Positions 1 through 10,297 are shown, counted from the first letter of the stretch. The stretch: DNA of 64,000 nucleotides from Magnetovibrio sp. PR-2 (GCF_036689815.1 NZ_JBAHUR010000002.1:62001-126000); one strand, 5' to 3'. The notes: a model not told the origin generated them from the sequence alone. Program-made: numbers and translations.

Positions 1-360
1 AATGGCGCGTTCCACCACCAACACCAAACGATCCGCCTTGAACGGCTTTTCAATAAAGTCATAAGCACCGTCTTTGAGTGCTTTAACCGCCGTTTCCACT
101 GTGCCGTGGCCACTCATCATCACAACGGGCAGGCTTGGGTGGCGTTTTTTGATGGCGGATAGGATTTGCAATCCATCCATTTGTGAGCCTTGCAGCCAGA
201 TATCGAGCAAGACCAAGCTCGGCCTGCGCGTTTCAATCATGCTCAAGGTTTCTGTGTCGGTTCCAGCTTCGCGCGGCTGGTAACCTTCGTCTTCCAACAA
301 TCCGGCGACCAATCCCCGGATATCGGCTTCATCGTCAACAATCAGAATATCTTGGCTCAT
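1..360 (-). CDS. ntrX: NtrX response regulator (N-terminal 120 residues, cut by window edge)
   Basis: This is the receiver domain of NtrX, the partner of the NtrY kinase in nitrogen and redox control. The visible part begins MSQDILIVDDEADIRG, with the acidic pair D9/D10, the predicted phospho-acceptor D53 in VLLDIW, and the conserved Lys in DFIEKPF. The AAA+ and Fis-type DNA-binding parts lie outside the window. The start codon is 12 bases beyond the ntrY stop, so the two genes are co-transcribed. Identity rests on the receiver motifs together with the position directly after ntrY. Confidence 0.9.
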   Translation of the reverse strand, partial: MSQDILIVDDEADIRGLVAGLLEDEGYQPREAGTDTETLSMIETRRPSLVLLDIWLQGSQMDGLQILSAIKKRHPSLPVVMMSGHGTVETAVKALKDGAYDFIEKPFKADRLVLVVERAI

Positions 361-372
361 TTTCTCTGCTTC

Positions 373-2646
373 TTATTTGACCAGCAACTCTTCGGATTGT
401 CCGGGTCTTTCGGGTGAGCTTTGCGCGTCTTGAGGGGGGAAGGTGAGCACAGCTCTGGCCCCACCTTCAAGCCTATTTTCCAAATTTAAATCGCCACCGT
501 GCTCTGACATGATCTTTTTCACAATGGCGAGCCCCAGCCCGGTGCCTTGATCGCGCGTGGTTACATAGGGTTCCGTCAGCCGCACCAGGTCCGTTTCGGG
601 CAACCCCGGGCCGTTGTCTTCAACCAAGATTGAGGTACGAACACCTTTGCGCACGTTTTGCTGGGACAAGGAAACGCGAATCCAACCGTCTTGGTCCATG
701 CCGGATTCGCTCACCGCTTCCGATGCATTTTTCAAAACATTGGTGAGAACCCGGGTGATTTGCTGGGCGTCGCACGAAACCGTGACGTCTTGGGCGGGTA
801 GGTCCGTCTCAATGGACAAGCCTTCGACCCGGTTGCGTTCCAAAAACACGGTTTGACGACACAGCTCCGACAGGTTTTCCGGGCGCAGAACGGCCTGAGG
901 CATGCGGGCAAACGATGAAAATTCGTCGACCATGCGGCGCAAATCGTCCACTTGGCGCACGATGGTGTCGGTGCAGGTCGTGAACGTGTCCGGATCTTCA
1001 TGAATTTGTTTGAGATATTTGCGTTTCAAGCGCTCCGCAGCCAACTGGATTGGGGTTAGCGGGTTCTTGATTTCGTGGGCAATGCGGCGCGCCATGCCGG
1101 CCCAGGCGGCCTTGCGTTGAGCCGATTGCAGTTCAGTCATATCGTCGAAGGTGGCGACAAAGCCGATCACGTCGCCTTCCAGCAATTCAGCCGCCATGGT
1201 CAAGTTCAACACCCGGTCGGGCTGGCCTTCGCGCGAAATGATAATTTCATCGTGCTGGGCATGGTTGGGGCTTTTCTTGACGGCAGACAGGGCGTTCTCC
1301 ATTTCCGGAATGATATCGGCCAAGTCTTGTCCGCAGGCGGCTTGAAGGTCTGTGTCCAGCAATTGGCTAGCGCTGCGGTTGGGCAAATCGATGCGCCCGT
1401 CCCCATCCAACCCGATGACGCCTGCACTGACACCTGACAGAACGGTTTCGGTAAACCGACGCCGCTCATCCAGGGTTCGGTTCATTTGCATCAGGCCCTG
1501 TTGTTGCTGTTCCAATCGGCTGGTCATGGCGTTGAAGGCGCTGGTGAGCGATCCCAATTCACCGATGGTGTCGTCAACTTCTACACGTTTGGATAAATTG
1601 CCGCTCGAGATCTGCGCAGACGCCGCAATCAAGCGCGAGATCGGACGCACCATTTGGTTGGCCAAAGCCATACCGATCCAAACGGCGGCGAACAACAACA
1701 ACAAAGACACCATAGCGAAGATTGCAACAAAGGTGATTTGGATTTTGCCGCCGCTTTCTTCCATGCGCAAATAGGTCTGGGCGGCTTGGCGCACACGGTC
1801 CATGTTGGTCAGCACCTGAGCGTCAATGAAACGCCCCACCATCAAATAGGCACTGGAATAGGCTTCCAGGCGCATCAGGGCGCGCACCTGGTCGGCATCG
1901 GTGGCGGTCAAAACCACCAACTCGCCCCGGTTCGCCCGGTCAATGGCGTTGGGGGGAATGCGCCCGACACCGATGGTCGGCAGTTCCGTTTCACCCCGCG
2001 CCAAAACATCGCCGAAACGACTGATGACAGACGCTTCGGTCAAATTGTGTTCCTTGGCGTAGTTGGATAACGCCAAATTCAACAGGTTCGGGTTGGCGCT
2101 GAGTAGCGCCTGATCGCGGTTCAAATCCGCCGCCATAGACATAACATCTGCACCAATGCTTTGGATATGTTCTTCAAAATAGGCAGAAGCGACGGCTTGT
2201 GATGCATCCACTGCGGTTTTCACCCGATCAGAAAACCATGAATTGAAGCCAAAATTCAAAAACAAGGCGGCAAAGACCGTGACCAAGATAGCAGGCGTCA
2301 CCGCCAGGGCCGAAAACATAACGACCAAGCGCATATGAAGCGCCGAGCCCGCCATCCCTTGGCGGCGCTGCGCCCACATGCGTGTGATGCGCAAAACGAT
2401 GACCAAAGCCAAAAGCAACAAGATCACCAAATCGGCGATTAAAAAGGCTTCAAGTTTTGCAGGGTCCGGCGTGCCTGTACCTGTCGACGTCCCGGTCATC
2501 AAACCAAAGGTCGCGGTGCCCAGTACAATGGCGCTCGCCGCCAACACAAACGCCACGCGGCGGCTCATCAAGACGCGCGAAAACATCCCCCGGGGTCTCA
2601 GTCGGGGCTTGTTAACTACGTTTGGCTGTTGGACAGCTTCTGTCAT
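373..2646 (-). CDS. ntrY: NtrY transmembrane sensor histidine kinase
   Basis: This 757-residue sensor kinase is expected to phosphorylate NtrX. Hydrophobic segments lie near residues 30-51, 66-88 and 105-134, followed by an extracytoplasmic region of about 165 residues. A fourth membrane segment near 302-325 leads into a HAMP domain (MVRPISRL), then a PAS domain. The phospho-acceptor is H524 in RRIAHEIKNPLTPIQ. The ATPase shows the N box NVLKNASEAV and the G boxes DNGPGLP and GTGLGLAIVKK. All catalytic motifs are intact. It sits between ntrC and ntrX on the same strand with gaps of 33 and 12 bases, the usual alphaproteobacterial arrangement. Confidence 0.96.
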   Translation of the reverse strand: MTEAVQQPNVVNKPRLRPRGMFSRVLMSRRVAFVLAASAIVLGTATFGLMTGTSTGTGTPDPAKLEAFLIADLVILLLLALVIVLRITRMWAQRRQGMAGSALHMRLVVMFSALAVTPAILVTVFAALFLNFGFNSWFSDRVKTAVDASQAVASAYFEEHIQSIGADVMSMAADLNRDQALLSANPNLLNLALSNYAKEHNLTEASVISRFGDVLARGETELPTIGVGRIPPNAIDRANRGELVVLTATDADQVRALMRLEAYSSAYLMVGRFIDAQVLTNMDRVRQAAQTYLRMEESGGKIQITFVAIFAMVSLLLLFAAVWIGMALANQMVRPISRLIAASAQISSGNLSKRVEVDDTIGELGSLTSAFNAMTSRLEQQQQGLMQMNRTLDERRRFTETVLSGVSAGVIGLDGDGRIDLPNRSASQLLDTDLQAACGQDLADIIPEMENALSAVKKSPNHAQHDEIIISREGQPDRVLNLTMAAELLEGDVIGFVATFDDMTELQSAQRKAAWAGMARRIAHEIKNPLTPIQLAAERLKRKYLKQIHEDPDTFTTCTDTIVRQVDDLRRMVDEFSSFARMPQAVLRPENLSELCRQTVFLERNRVEGLSIETDLPAQDVTVSCDAQQITRVLTNVLKNASEAVSESGMDQDGWIRVSLSQQNVRKGVRTSILVEDNGPGLPETDLVRLTEPYVTTRDQGTGLGLAIVKKIMSEHGGDLNLENRLEGGARAVLTFPPQDAQSSPERPGQSEELLVK

Positions 2647-2679
2647 GCCAGACCTTTCGCCAGCTGACCTTAAAGGGGC

Positions 2680-4119
2680 CTATTTACCGCCGCCACGAAT
2701 GACGGGAATCTCCAGCTCACGAATTTTCTTGCGCAACGTGTTGCGATTCAAGCCCAAAACATCAGCCGCCTTGACTTGGTTGCCACGCGTGGCATCCAAG
2801 GTGAGCTGCAACAAAGGACGTTCGATTTCGTGCAAAATCCGCTCATAGAGGCCCGGAGACGGCAATCCGTCACCGTGGGCGGAAAAGTAGGTCTTCAAAT
2901 GGCGTTCGACCGATTGAGACAAACCGCCGCTATCGCTTTCGGGCACACTTGGCGGGGCTTCAGCCAACTCGACCTCGATGGTCTCTAGGCTGATTTCCTC
3001 TTCCACACTGAGCGCGGCCAGGCGTTTGACCATGTTTTCCAGCTCGCGCACGTTGCCGGGCCAGCTGTGGCGTTTGAGGCGGTCCATGGCTTCGGGCGAC
3101 ACGGTTTTCCACGGAAGCCCCTCACCTGCCGCCACGGACAGGAAGTGACGGATCAATTCAGGAACGTCTTCATTGCGCTCGCGCAGCGCAGGCAAGCGCA
3201 CAGGGGCAACGTTCAAGCGGAAGTACAAGTCTTCACGGAACGCCCCTTGACGGATCAATTGTTTCAGATCGCGGTGCGTGGCGGCGATGATGCGCACGTT
3301 GGTCTTGATCGGCGTACGCCCGCCAACGGTGGTGTACTCGCCTTCTTGCAGAACACGCAAAAGCCGGGTTTGAGCTTCGGGCGGCATGTCGCCGATCTCA
3401 TCTAAAAACAGTGTACCGCCTTGGGCTTGCTCAAACCGCCCCATGGAGCGGTTGGTTGCCCCCGTAAACGCGCCCTTTTCGTGGCCGAACAGTTCCGATT
3501 CAATCAGATCGCGTGGAATTGCAGCCATATTGACAGCCACAAACGGTTTGTTGCGCCGCGCGCCGAAATCATGAAGCGCGCGGGCCACCAGTTCTTTACC
3601 GGTGCCGGACTCGCCGGTGATGATGACGCTCAAATCCGTTTGCATCAGACGCGCAATGGAGCGGTAAATCGATTGCATCGCGCCCGAACGTCCGATCAAA
3701 GGCAGTTCTTCGTCTTCTTCAGCTTGCGCGGTTGAATGTTTGGCGGTCTTGCTAATTTCAAGCCCTCTCCGAACAACAGCCAGCACCTCATTGATATCAA
3801 AAGGTTTTGGCAAGTATTCAAAAGCCCCACGCTCGGTGGCTTTTACGGCGGTCAAAATGGTGGTCTGGGCGCTCATGACGATGATGCGCAAGCTTGGGCG
3901 GATCTTCAAAATGCGCGGCACCAAGTCCAAACCGTTTTCGTCTGGCATGACGACGTCGGTGATCACGATGTCACCCTCACCGTCCGAGACCCAGTTCCAC
4001 AGGGTTGAGGCATTGGACGTGGTTTTGACGACGTAACCGGCGCGCGTCAGCGCCTGATCCAAAACGGTGCGGATCGAAGCGTCGTCGTCAGCAATCAAAA
4101 CGGTCGAGCCTGCGGTCAT
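2680..4119 (-). CDS. ntrC: NtrC nitrogen regulator, sigma-54 activator
   Basis: This 479-residue protein activates sigma-54 promoters when phosphorylated by NtrB. It has a receiver domain with the acidic cluster near D11-D13 and predicted phospho-acceptor D55 ([12 protein letters not shown]). The AAA+ domain has a Walker A GESGTGKE and an intact sigma-54 contact loop GAFTGA. The C-terminal Fis-type helix-turn-helix reads [20 protein letters not shown]. The whole domain set is present, so it should be functional. It starts 9 bases after ntrB ends and precedes ntrY. Confidence 0.97.
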   Translation of the reverse strand: MTAGSTVLIADDDASIRTVLDQALTRAGYVVKTTSNASTLWNWVSDGEGDIVITDVVMPDENGLDLVPRILKIRPSLRIIVMSAQTTILTAVKATERGAFEYLPKPFDINEVLAVVRRGLEISKTAKHSTAQAEEDEELPLIGRSGAMQSIYRSIARLMQTDLSVIITGESGTGKELVARALHDFGARRNKPFVAVNMAAIPRDLIESELFGHEKGAFTGATNRSMGRFEQAQGGTLFLDEIGDMPPEAQTRLLRVLQEGEYTTVGGRTPIKTNVRIIAATHRDLKQLIRQGAFREDLYFRLNVAPVRLPALRERNEDVPELIRHFLSVAAGEGLPWKTVSPEAMDRLKRHSWPGNVRELENMVKRLAALSVEEEISLETIEVELAEAPPSVPESDSGGLSQSVERHLKTYFSAHGDGLPSPGLYERILHEIERPLLQLTLDATRGNQVKAADVLGLNRNTLRKKIRELEIPVIRGGGK

Positions 4120-4128
4120 ATCAATCCC

Positions 4129-5295
4129 TTATTCTTCATAAGCGCTGTCTGGAGACCCGTCTAAGTCTTCCGGCGGCAGAGGTTCTTTGGACATGGGTAG
4201 CAAGATACGGAACTCGGTGCGTCCCGGACGGCTGGAGAAGTCAATCACCCCCCCATTGTCGCCGACGATTTTCGACACCAACGCAAGGCCCAGGCCTGAA
4301 CCTTTGGGCTTGGTGGTGACAAATGGGTCAAACAGGTGGTTTTGCATGTCCAGCGCAATCCCGGGGCCATTGTCCATGATGGTGACAGACAGAGGCAAAT
4401 GCACGCGGCTTTGGGTGCCGGGCATAGCAAAACGCACACCGTGTTGATACGCCGTTTTCATATAGACCAGGCCTTCTTCAACGGACACGGCCTCGCACGC
4501 ATTTTTGATCAGGTTCAAAAACACCTGGATCAACTGATCCCGATTACCCGAAACCGGGGGCAAGGACGGGTCGTAGTCGGCAACGAACCTGACATGCTTA
4601 CCAAAGCCGTTTTCCGCAATGCGGCGCACGCGGTCCAGGACTTGGTGAATGTTGACCGGTCCGGTTTTGATCGGTGCGGATTCAGAGAAAATCTCCATGC
4701 GCTCGACCAAATCTTTGATGCGATCCGATTCATCTTGGATCAAGCGGGTAAGCTCTTGATCAGCCTCGCTCGCCCCCGTTTCCAACAGTTGAGCCGCCCC
4801 GCGAATGCCAGACAGGGGGTTTTTGACCTCATGGGCCATCATGGCCGACATGGCCGCAATGGAGCGCGTGGCGTCGCGATGGGTCAAACGATGATCGATC
4901 TGATCGGCGATTGAGCGTTCTTGAAACGACAGCACCACCGTTCCCGGCAGCTCCACCATCGGTGCGGCCTGCACATTGACCAAGCGCTGGCCCGTGCGCG
5001 GTGTGTCGAGAACCACGCCGTGTTCCGTAATGGCGCAGCGTCCGCCGCGCACCTGCGAAATCAGCTCAAACACAGGGCTGTCTTGGGGCAACAGGGTTTT
5101 GATGTCTGCATTGGCCAAACTGGTGCGCGATTGCGCGAACAGCTGCTCAGCCGCTGCATTTGCGTACATCAAGGTATCATCGGTGCTGACCAGCACAACG
5201 GCAGAGCCCAAAGCGTTCAAAATGGCCGATGGCTCAAAGCAAGCGGCCGCGTTCCGTCCGGTGAGCTTATTGAAATTGAACATGCTGCCTGCCAT
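4129..5295 (-). CDS. ntrB: NtrB (NRII) nitrogen-sensing histidine kinase
   Basis: NtrB is the soluble kinase/phosphatase that sets NtrC phosphorylation in response to the PII protein. The 388 residues show an N-terminal PAS-like domain (about 25-130), the acceptor H155 in MMAHEVKNPLSGIRG, an N box LNLIKNACEAV, and the ATP lid motifs DNGPGIAL and GSGLGLALVSKI. No membrane segment is seen. Its ATG overlaps the dusB stop (TGATG), so translation is probably coupled to dusB. A second ATG four codons in is possible. Confidence 0.95.
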   Translation of the reverse strand: MAGSMFNFNKLTGRNAAACFEPSAILNALGSAVVLVSTDDTLMYANAAAEQLFAQSRTSLANADIKTLLPQDSPVFELISQVRGGRCAITEHGVVLDTPRTGQRLVNVQAAPMVELPGTVVLSFQERSIADQIDHRLTHRDATRSIAAMSAMMAHEVKNPLSGIRGAAQLLETGASEADQELTRLIQDESDRIKDLVERMEIFSESAPIKTGPVNIHQVLDRVRRIAENGFGKHVRFVADYDPSLPPVSGNRDQLIQVFLNLIKNACEAVSVEEGLVYMKTAYQHGVRFAMPGTQSRVHLPLSVTIMDNGPGIALDMQNHLFDPFVTTKPKGSGLGLALVSKIVGDNGGVIDFSSRPGRTEFRILLPMSKEPLPPEDLDGSPDSAYEE

Positions 5296-6296
5296 CAGGC
5301 CGCCCTTTCAGGGGCGACACCCTGTTCAATCAGAGGTTCAAAGAAGACCCGGATCATGTCTTTGACCTTTTCGGCCTCGTCACAGGTGAAGACCGTCGCA
5401 CGGAATTCGGCAGAATTCGGCAAGCCTTTGGAGTACCACCCCAAATGTTTGCGCATGTTGCGCATGCCCAGCTCTTTGCCGTAATGCTCCAACATGGCTT
5501 CGTAGTGGCGCAAAATGATGTCCATTTGCTGTTCAAGACTTGGGTCCGCCAAGCGCTCTCCGGTTTCGATGAAGTGCTCGACCTGATGGGGGAACCAAGG
5601 CCGCCCGTAGGTGCCGCGCCCGATCATCACACCGTCTGCACCGGAACGTTCTAGCTTTTCTTTCACATCGTCCAAACTGTTGATGTCGCCGTTGCCCGTC
5701 ACCGGAATGCTCACAGCGTCTTTGACCTCGCCAATGAAATCCCAGTCGGCGGAACCTTTATACATCTGCATGCGCGTGCGGCCATGGACCACCAGGGACT
5801 GGATGCCACATTCTTCAGCAATACGCGCCAAATTCGGCGCATTGCGGTTGTCGATGTCCCACCCCGTGCGCATTTTCAGCGTGACTGGCAAATCGACGGC
5901 TTTCACAGCCGCCTCCATGATGCGTCCGGCCAGCAGTTCGTCCTTCATCAGGGCTGAGCCTGAATAGTGGTTCACCACCTTTTTCGCGGGGCACCCCATG
6001 TTGAGGTCGATAATCGCCGCGCCGCGGTCTTGGTTGAGCTTCGCAGCTTCGGATACATCTTCGGGATTGGTGCCCGCCAGCTGCACCGACATGGGGTATT
6101 CGTCTGCACAGCCCGTCGACATACGCAGGGTTTTCTTGTTGGCGTAAATCATCGCTTTGGATGCAATCATTTCCGAAACCACAAGGCCCACCCCGAACGA
6201 TTTCACCAATCGGCGGTACGGCATGTCTGTCACACCGGCCATGGGGGCCAGCATGACATTGCTGTTTAATTCAACGGAACCAATGCGGTAGCTCAT
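5295..6296 (-). CDS. dusB: tRNA-dihydrouridine synthase DusB (NifR3 family)
   Basis: This flavoenzyme reduces specific uridines in the tRNA D-loop region. Recognisable motifs are [12 protein letters not shown], the catalytic-Cys motif [23 protein letters not shown] and GNGDI. The start [10 protein letters not shown] at 6296 is preferred over an upstream in-frame ATG at 6365, because it has an AGAGGG-type ribosome site about 10 bases before it and because the extra N-terminal 23 residues do not look like this family. The dusB (nifR3)-ntrB overlap is a classic alphaproteobacterial arrangement and suggests the operon starts here. Confidence 0.95.
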   Translation of the reverse strand: MSYRIGSVELNSNVMLAPMAGVTDMPYRRLVKSFGVGLVVSEMIASKAMIYANKKTLRMSTGCADEYPMSVQLAGTNPEDVSEAAKLNQDRGAAIIDLNMGCPAKKVVNHYSGSALMKDELLAGRIMEAAVKAVDLPVTLKMRTGWDIDNRNAPNLARIAEECGIQSLVVHGRTRMQMYKGSADWDFIGEVKDAVSIPVTGNGDINSLDDVKEKLERSGADGVMIGRGTYGRPWFPHQVEHFIETGERLADPSLEQQMDIILRHYEAMLEHYGKELGMRNMRKHLGWYSKGLPNSAEFRATVFTCDEAEKVKDMIRVFFEPLIEQGVAPERAA

Positions 6297-6418
6297 GAAG
6301 AGCCCTCTTGCCCGGGGACGAAGTGCCCATTTATTGTGCAAAACGAGTAAAATTGCAAGCCGCACGATGACGGCTGTGCAATATTTTTGATCAAAGACGG
6401 AATGAAGAGCTCTACGCG

Positions 6419-7213
6419 TTAGCCCAACAAGACGCTGGTGACGACTTTGACGCCCAAATAACCCAGCGTTAACAACAAATAGGCCAGCAAGACAACGCGG
6501 GCTGCTTTGCGCCCCCGCATGCCGGTTTTGTGATGGGCATAGAGTAACGCGCCAATGACACCAAAGGCGAGGATGCTCAGCACCGTTTTGTGGTCAAACG
6601 ACAGCAACGCTCCTGTTGTGTGGTAGGAGGTCGCCATACCTGTGGCCAAGCCCAATCCCAAAATCGCTTCGCCCCAGCCCAGCAGGCGCACGGTGATAAA
6701 CTCGCAATCCGTGACGGACGGCAATTTGTGGGTGAGCTTGGTCGGGCGTTTGTTTTTTAAGGCACGCTCTTGCAAAAACGCGGCAAGCGCGGCAACGGCG
6801 GAAATGGTCACCAAGCCATAGGTGACCACCGACACACCGATGTGCAGCAAAACCCAACCGTCCAGGGTCTGCGGTGCCATCCCGGCGTCTTGAGGCCAGT
6901 GCACACCAAAGATGCCCATAAAGATCATGTAAGGCGCCATCAACGGCGTGAGGCGCCAAGCCTGGGAAATGGACCAAGACACCATGGCGAACAAAGCAAA
7001 GGTTATAGCAACCGTCGTCCACAGGGTCGTTCCCAGCCCGACGTGCCATGTCCCGGCGTTGAGCGCCAAAGCCCAAACGCCTGTTCCCATCACGCCCAAA
7101 ACAATGGCCGCCCAATGGGCCCGGTCATTGGTGGCTTCTTTGCGCAAAACCACCAAGGCCGCAGGCAGCAGCGATAAGAGCGCGATAAAACTGTACATGA
7201 TGTGTATGGACAT
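6419..7213 (-). CDS. CcsA/YpjD-family inner-membrane cytochrome assembly-like protein
   Basis: This is a polytopic membrane protein of about 264 residues with roughly eight hydrophobic segments. It resembles the YpjD/HemX branch of the cytochrome c assembly (CcsA) family. Conserved-looking positions include the [10 protein letters not shown] segment and the late His in [14 protein letters not shown]. Relatives are thought to act in haem handling or cytochrome maturation; the exact role is unknown. The start is uncertain: ATG at 7213 is used, with another ATG at 7198 and an upstream one at 7276. It is divergent from ispDF. Confidence 0.75.
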   Translation of the reverse strand: MSIHIMYSFIALLSLLPAALVVLRKEATNDRAHWAAIVLGVMGTGVWALALNAGTWHVGLGTTLWTTVAITFALFAMVSWSISQAWRLTPLMAPYMIFMGIFGVHWPQDAGMAPQTLDGWVLLHIGVSVVTYGLVTISAVAALAAFLQERALKNKRPTKLTHKLPSVTDCEFITVRLLGWGEAILGLGLATGMATSYHTTGALLSFDHKTVLSILAFGVIGALLYAHHKTGMRGRKAARVVLLAYLLLTLGYLGVKVVTSVLLG

Positions 7214-7320
7214 GGGCGCATTGTTTGCCAGAGCCCACTGATATGCAAGCGAAATGGTTGGGAAAACAGCTTTCAAGTGTTAGCTTGTCCGCCGCATTTG
7301 AACCTTTGGGAAACCTGGGA

Positions 7321-8472
7321 ATGACAAAAACGGTGGCATTGGTGGTGGCTGCGGGGCGCGGACGGCGCTTTGGCGGCACAAACCCGAAGCAATACGCGCC
7401 TTTGGGTGACAGTGTTGTGCTGCGTCACACCGTAAGCGCACTCTTAAAGCTGGACACGGTCGACGCGGTTCGCTGCGTCATTCATCCCGACGACCAAGAC
7501 CTCTACGCAACGACAACAGAGGGCCTCGCCCTTCTCCCCCCTGTCTTTGGAGGGGAAACCCGTCAAGACTCGGTCCGCCTGGGGCTGCAAAGCCTGGAGG
7601 GTGAAGGCATTGACTTTGTTCTCATCCACGACGCCGCACGCCCGTTTGTTGACGAAACCCTGGTACTAGGGGTGCTGGATGCGCTCAATACCCATCCCGG
7701 CGCCATTCCGGCTTTACCTGTGACCGACACCCTCAAACGGGGACAAGACGGTGTTATCACGGACACCACAGCGCGCGACGGGCTTTATCGCGCACAAACG
7801 CCTCAAGGCTTTCATTATGGCGACATTCTCAAAGCCCATCGGGAATTTCAGGGCCAAGAACTCACAGACGACGCCCAGCTCTTCGAAAAATCCGGGCTCA
7901 CTGTCGCCCTCAGCCCCGGGGCCGAACACAACTTCAAAATCACAACGCCCGAGGACATGATGCGTGCCGAACGCCAACTCAGCCAATCCGTCGAATACCG
8001 CACAGCCTCAGGATACGATGTGCACCGCTTTGAAGACGGCGACTTCGTGACGCTGTGCGGCGTTAAAATTCCCCACACACAACGTCTCAGCGGCCATTCC
8101 GACGCCGACGTGGCTTTGCATGCCCTGACGGATGCGTTGTTGGGCTGCATCGGTGCGGGCGACATCGGCCAGCACTTCCCGCCCTCTGACCCGCAGTGGA
8201 AAGGTGCCGCGTCGGATCAATTTGCACAGCATGCCGTGAAACTCATTGCCGAACGCGGCGGCCAAATCGTCAATGTGGACGTCACGATCTTGTGTGAAGC
8301 GCCGAAAATCGGTCCCAACCGAGCCGCCATGGTGACGAATATGGCTAAAATTCTCGGTATTTCCGAAGATCGCGTGTCTGTGAAGGCAACCACCACCGAA
8401 GGCCTTGGTTTTACCGGACGGCGCGAAGGCATAGCCGCTCAAGCCCAAGCCACCATTCGTCTTATGAATTAG
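7321..8472 (+). CDS. ispDF: Bifunctional IspDF (MEP cytidylyltransferase / MEcPP synthase)
   Basis: This 383-residue fusion performs two steps of the MEP isoprenoid pathway: CTP-dependent formation of CDP-ME and cyclisation of CDP-ME-2-phosphate. The IspD half shows the nucleotide loop ALVVAAGRGRRFGG, HDAARPF and RAQTPQGF. The IspF half begins near residue 227 at YRTASGYDVHRFEDGD, with metal ligands in DVH and in SGHSDADVALHA, and ends with KATTTEGLGFTGR. The fusion is common in alphaproteobacteria. The ATG at 7321 is chosen because residues before it (a longer frame from 7225) do not match IspD and overlap the divergent gene's promoter region. Confidence 0.96.
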   Translation: MTKTVALVVAAGRGRRFGGTNPKQYAPLGDSVVLRHTVSALLKLDTVDAVRCVIHPDDQDLYATTTEGLALLPPVFGGETRQDSVRLGLQSLEGEGIDFVLIHDAARPFVDETLVLGVLDALNTHPGAIPALPVTDTLKRGQDGVITDTTARDGLYRAQTPQGFHYGDILKAHREFQGQELTDDAQLFEKSGLTVALSPGAEHNFKITTPEDMMRAERQLSQSVEYRTASGYDVHRFEDGDFVTLCGVKIPHTQRLSGHSDADVALHALTDALLGCIGAGDIGQHFPPSDPQWKGAASDQFAQHAVKLIAERGGQIVNVDVTILCEAPKIGPNRAAMVTNMAKILGISEDRVSVKATTTEGLGFTGRREGIAAQAQATIRLMN

Positions 8473-8497
8473 AACTCGTCTAAACTGATTATTGAAT

Positions 8498-8526
8498 TTG
8501 ACGTGATTACCCTCCATTTTTATGAG
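8498..8526 (+). promoter_or_regulatory. Putative sigma-70 type promoter of the response regulator gene
   Basis: TTGACG (8498-8503) and TATGAG (8521-8526) are separated by 17 bases, close to the housekeeping consensus. This predicts a transcript starting near 8533 and a short leader before the ATG at 8579. Seen in sequence; untested. Confidence 0.5.
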
Positions 8527-8578
8527 AGAATCAAAGTTGTGAAGACATGGTTCTCGGGTGTAGGGAAATGGGGTAAGC

Positions 8579-9526
8579 ATGTCGTCCTTAAGTTTAGAAA
8601 ACGTCGATATTCTTGTCATCGACCCGGACCGGTCGGTGCGCACGACCTTTCGCAATATTTTGACCGATAATGGGTGTCGCTACATCACCGTCGGCTCCTC
8701 CATGGAAGACATCGAGATTAAGTTCCGTCTGGGTATGCCGGATCTGTTGATCGCTGACATCAACATGGCGGACGATGCAAATTTGTACGCTTTCGTCCAT
8801 GGTCTGCGCCATCATATCGTCGGGTCCAACCCGTTCATGTCGATTATCGCCACAGCCTGGTCGCCCACCACGGAAGAGGTCCGCAACATCATTCAGGCCG
8901 GAGCGGACGACTTGATCATCAAACCCATGTCGGCCAATCTGGTCATTCAGAGGATCAAAAACCAAATCAATGCGCGCAAACCCTTTGTCGTAACCAGCGC
9001 TTACATTGGCCCGGACAGGCGCAAACCCGGCCCCGACCACGACCGAGGGCAACACATTGACCCCATTGAAGTCCCCAACACGCTGCGGGCCAAAGCCTTA
9101 AGTGAGAACTCCGTTGACATCCAAATGGTTCAGTCCCAAATCGACAGCTGCATTCAGAAAGTGAATTTGGAAAAACTCGATCGTCATGCCTACCAAGTCA
9201 CCTGGCTGGTGGACCGGCTCATACCCTCACTGAAATCGAACGAAAGCAAACCCAGCACAAAGCACCAACTGAACCGATTGCTTTATGTCGTCGAAGACAT
9301 TTCCCGGCGCATGGTCGGCACCGAGTTCGAGCACGTTGGAACCTTGTGCCGGTCTTTGCGCGACGTGACACAACGCATCATCGGCACACAAGGCCAAGTT
9401 TCAGACAAGGACATAGAGCTGATGGCCCCGCTGGCCCAGTCCATCCAACGCGGCTTTGACAAGTCCGATGAAGAAGCGCAACGCGCCGCCAAAGAAATTT
9501 CAAACACGGTGGCGGGTCAAAACTGA
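8579..9526 (+). CDS. Stand-alone response regulator with helical C-terminal extension
   Basis: The first about 135 residues form a receiver domain: acidic residues near D15/D17, predicted phospho-acceptor D60 in LLIADINM, and the late Lys in LIIKPMSANL. A linker with YIGPDRRKPGPDHDRG follows. The remaining about 160 residues are predicted helical and match no output domain I recognise; there is no HTH, GGDEF or HD motif. It has its own promoter-like element and no kinase next to it, so its partner is unknown. It may act by protein contact rather than DNA binding. Convergent with cutA. Confidence 0.8.
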   Translation: MSSLSLENVDILVIDPDRSVRTTFRNILTDNGCRYITVGSSMEDIEIKFRLGMPDLLIADINMADDANLYAFVHGLRHHIVGSNPFMSIIATAWSPTTEEVRNIIQAGADDLIIKPMSANLVIQRIKNQINARKPFVVTSAYIGPDRRKPGPDHDRGQHIDPIEVPNTLRAKALSENSVDIQMVQSQIDSCIQKVNLEKLDRHAYQVTWLVDRLIPSLKSNESKPSTKHQLNRLLYVVEDISRRMVGTEFEHVGTLCRSLRDVTQRIIGTQGQVSDKDIELMAPLAQSIQRGFDKSDEEAQRAAKEISNTVAGQN

Positions 9527-9527
9527 T

Positions 9528-9860
9528 TTAGCGCTCGGTTTCGCTCACCAGCCAATCCAAATACGCGCCGTTTCCATTTTGAATGTCAAAGCTGACAACG
9601 CATGGGCAGTCGTAGCTATGCAGTTCCTTGACGCGTGTCGTAAGTGGGTCCACCAGCTCCGCACGGGTCTTGAGGATCAACACCGCTTCGGTGTCTTCTT
9701 GAACGGTGCCGTCCCACCAATACAGAGACGTCATCGGCTCCAAGACATTGGCGCACGCGGCGAGACGCTCTTGGACGATGGCTTTGCCGATTTCCAAGGC
9801 CTGGGCCTTATGGCGCACGGTGACATAAACCAATTGTAACGGAACGTTCGGTGTGGGCAT
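9528..9860 (-). CDS. cutA: CutA-like divalent cation tolerance protein
   Basis: This 110-residue protein has the normal CutA length and fold signatures: VYVTVRHKAQALEIGKAIV at the start, the CANVLEPMTSLYWWDGTVQ segment, and a central AVLILKTR strand. CutA forms very stable trimers and has been linked to copper tolerance in E. coli, though its molecular role is unsettled. It ends two bases from the end of the convergent response regulator gene. Confidence 0.92.
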   Translation of the reverse strand: MPTPNVPLQLVYVTVRHKAQALEIGKAIVQERLAACANVLEPMTSLYWWDGTVQEDTEAVLILKTRAELVDPLTTRVKELHSYDCPCVVSFDIQNGNGAYLDWLVSETER

Positions 9861-9950
9861 GGATTTTTCCTCAAATGCCTGTATTGAGCCAAAGGCTTAA
9901 GCATCGTATCATGTCACAACACGCGGATCATCCCAGCAGGAGAACCCGGC

Positions 9951-10238
9951 ATGCCCACGGCAGGTCAAACATCAAGCGAGAACAGCGAAAAAGCGAAACC
10001 GGCAGGCGGCGCCGCGACCCATCCCAGCGATGCGCAATATGCATGGTTAAGCCGCGGTCTGAAGCAACCGGGTGGTAAACTGCCTCTGTTCGACGAATTG
10101 GGGCAGCAAGTCTCTGAGCGCACGGTGCGCAGCTGCATCGACAAAGGCTGGGCCGAACCGTGGTTTTCCAACCCGCTAAAACCGGACTGGATCGTCTGCA
10201 AGCTGACCGAGCAAGGCCGCGCCGTCATCCAACAATAA
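9951..10238 (+). CDS. Small conserved-looking hypothetical protein
   Basis: A 95-residue protein. Residues 1-25 are low complexity (Ser/Ala/Lys rich). The rest looks like a compact winged-helix-like fold, with QYAWLSRGLKQPGGKLPLF, then VRSCIDKGWAEPWF and a closing KLTEQGRAVIQQ, an ending common in small winged-helix DNA-binding proteins. No family is recognised with confidence. An upstream in-frame start near 9851 in another frame is unlikely. Transcribed away from cutA. Confidence 0.6.
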   Translation: MPTAGQTSSENSEKAKPAGGAATHPSDAQYAWLSRGLKQPGGKLPLFDELGQQVSERTVRSCIDKGWAEPWFSNPLKPDWIVCKLTEQGRAVIQQ

Positions 10239-10252
10239 TCCCCTTCCCGCGC

Positions 10253-10297
10253 ATAAAAACACCCCGCAGACCCATTTATCTGAGATCTGCAGGGCAG
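10253..10297 (-). terminator. Putative rho-independent terminator (minus direction)
   Basis: On the minus strand CCC-(T)-GCAGA pairs with TCTGC-GGG around a loop of about 15 bases, then TG and five T residues. It points away from the gene at 10533-10889 and would end any transcript crossing 10300-10475. Confidence 0.45.
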
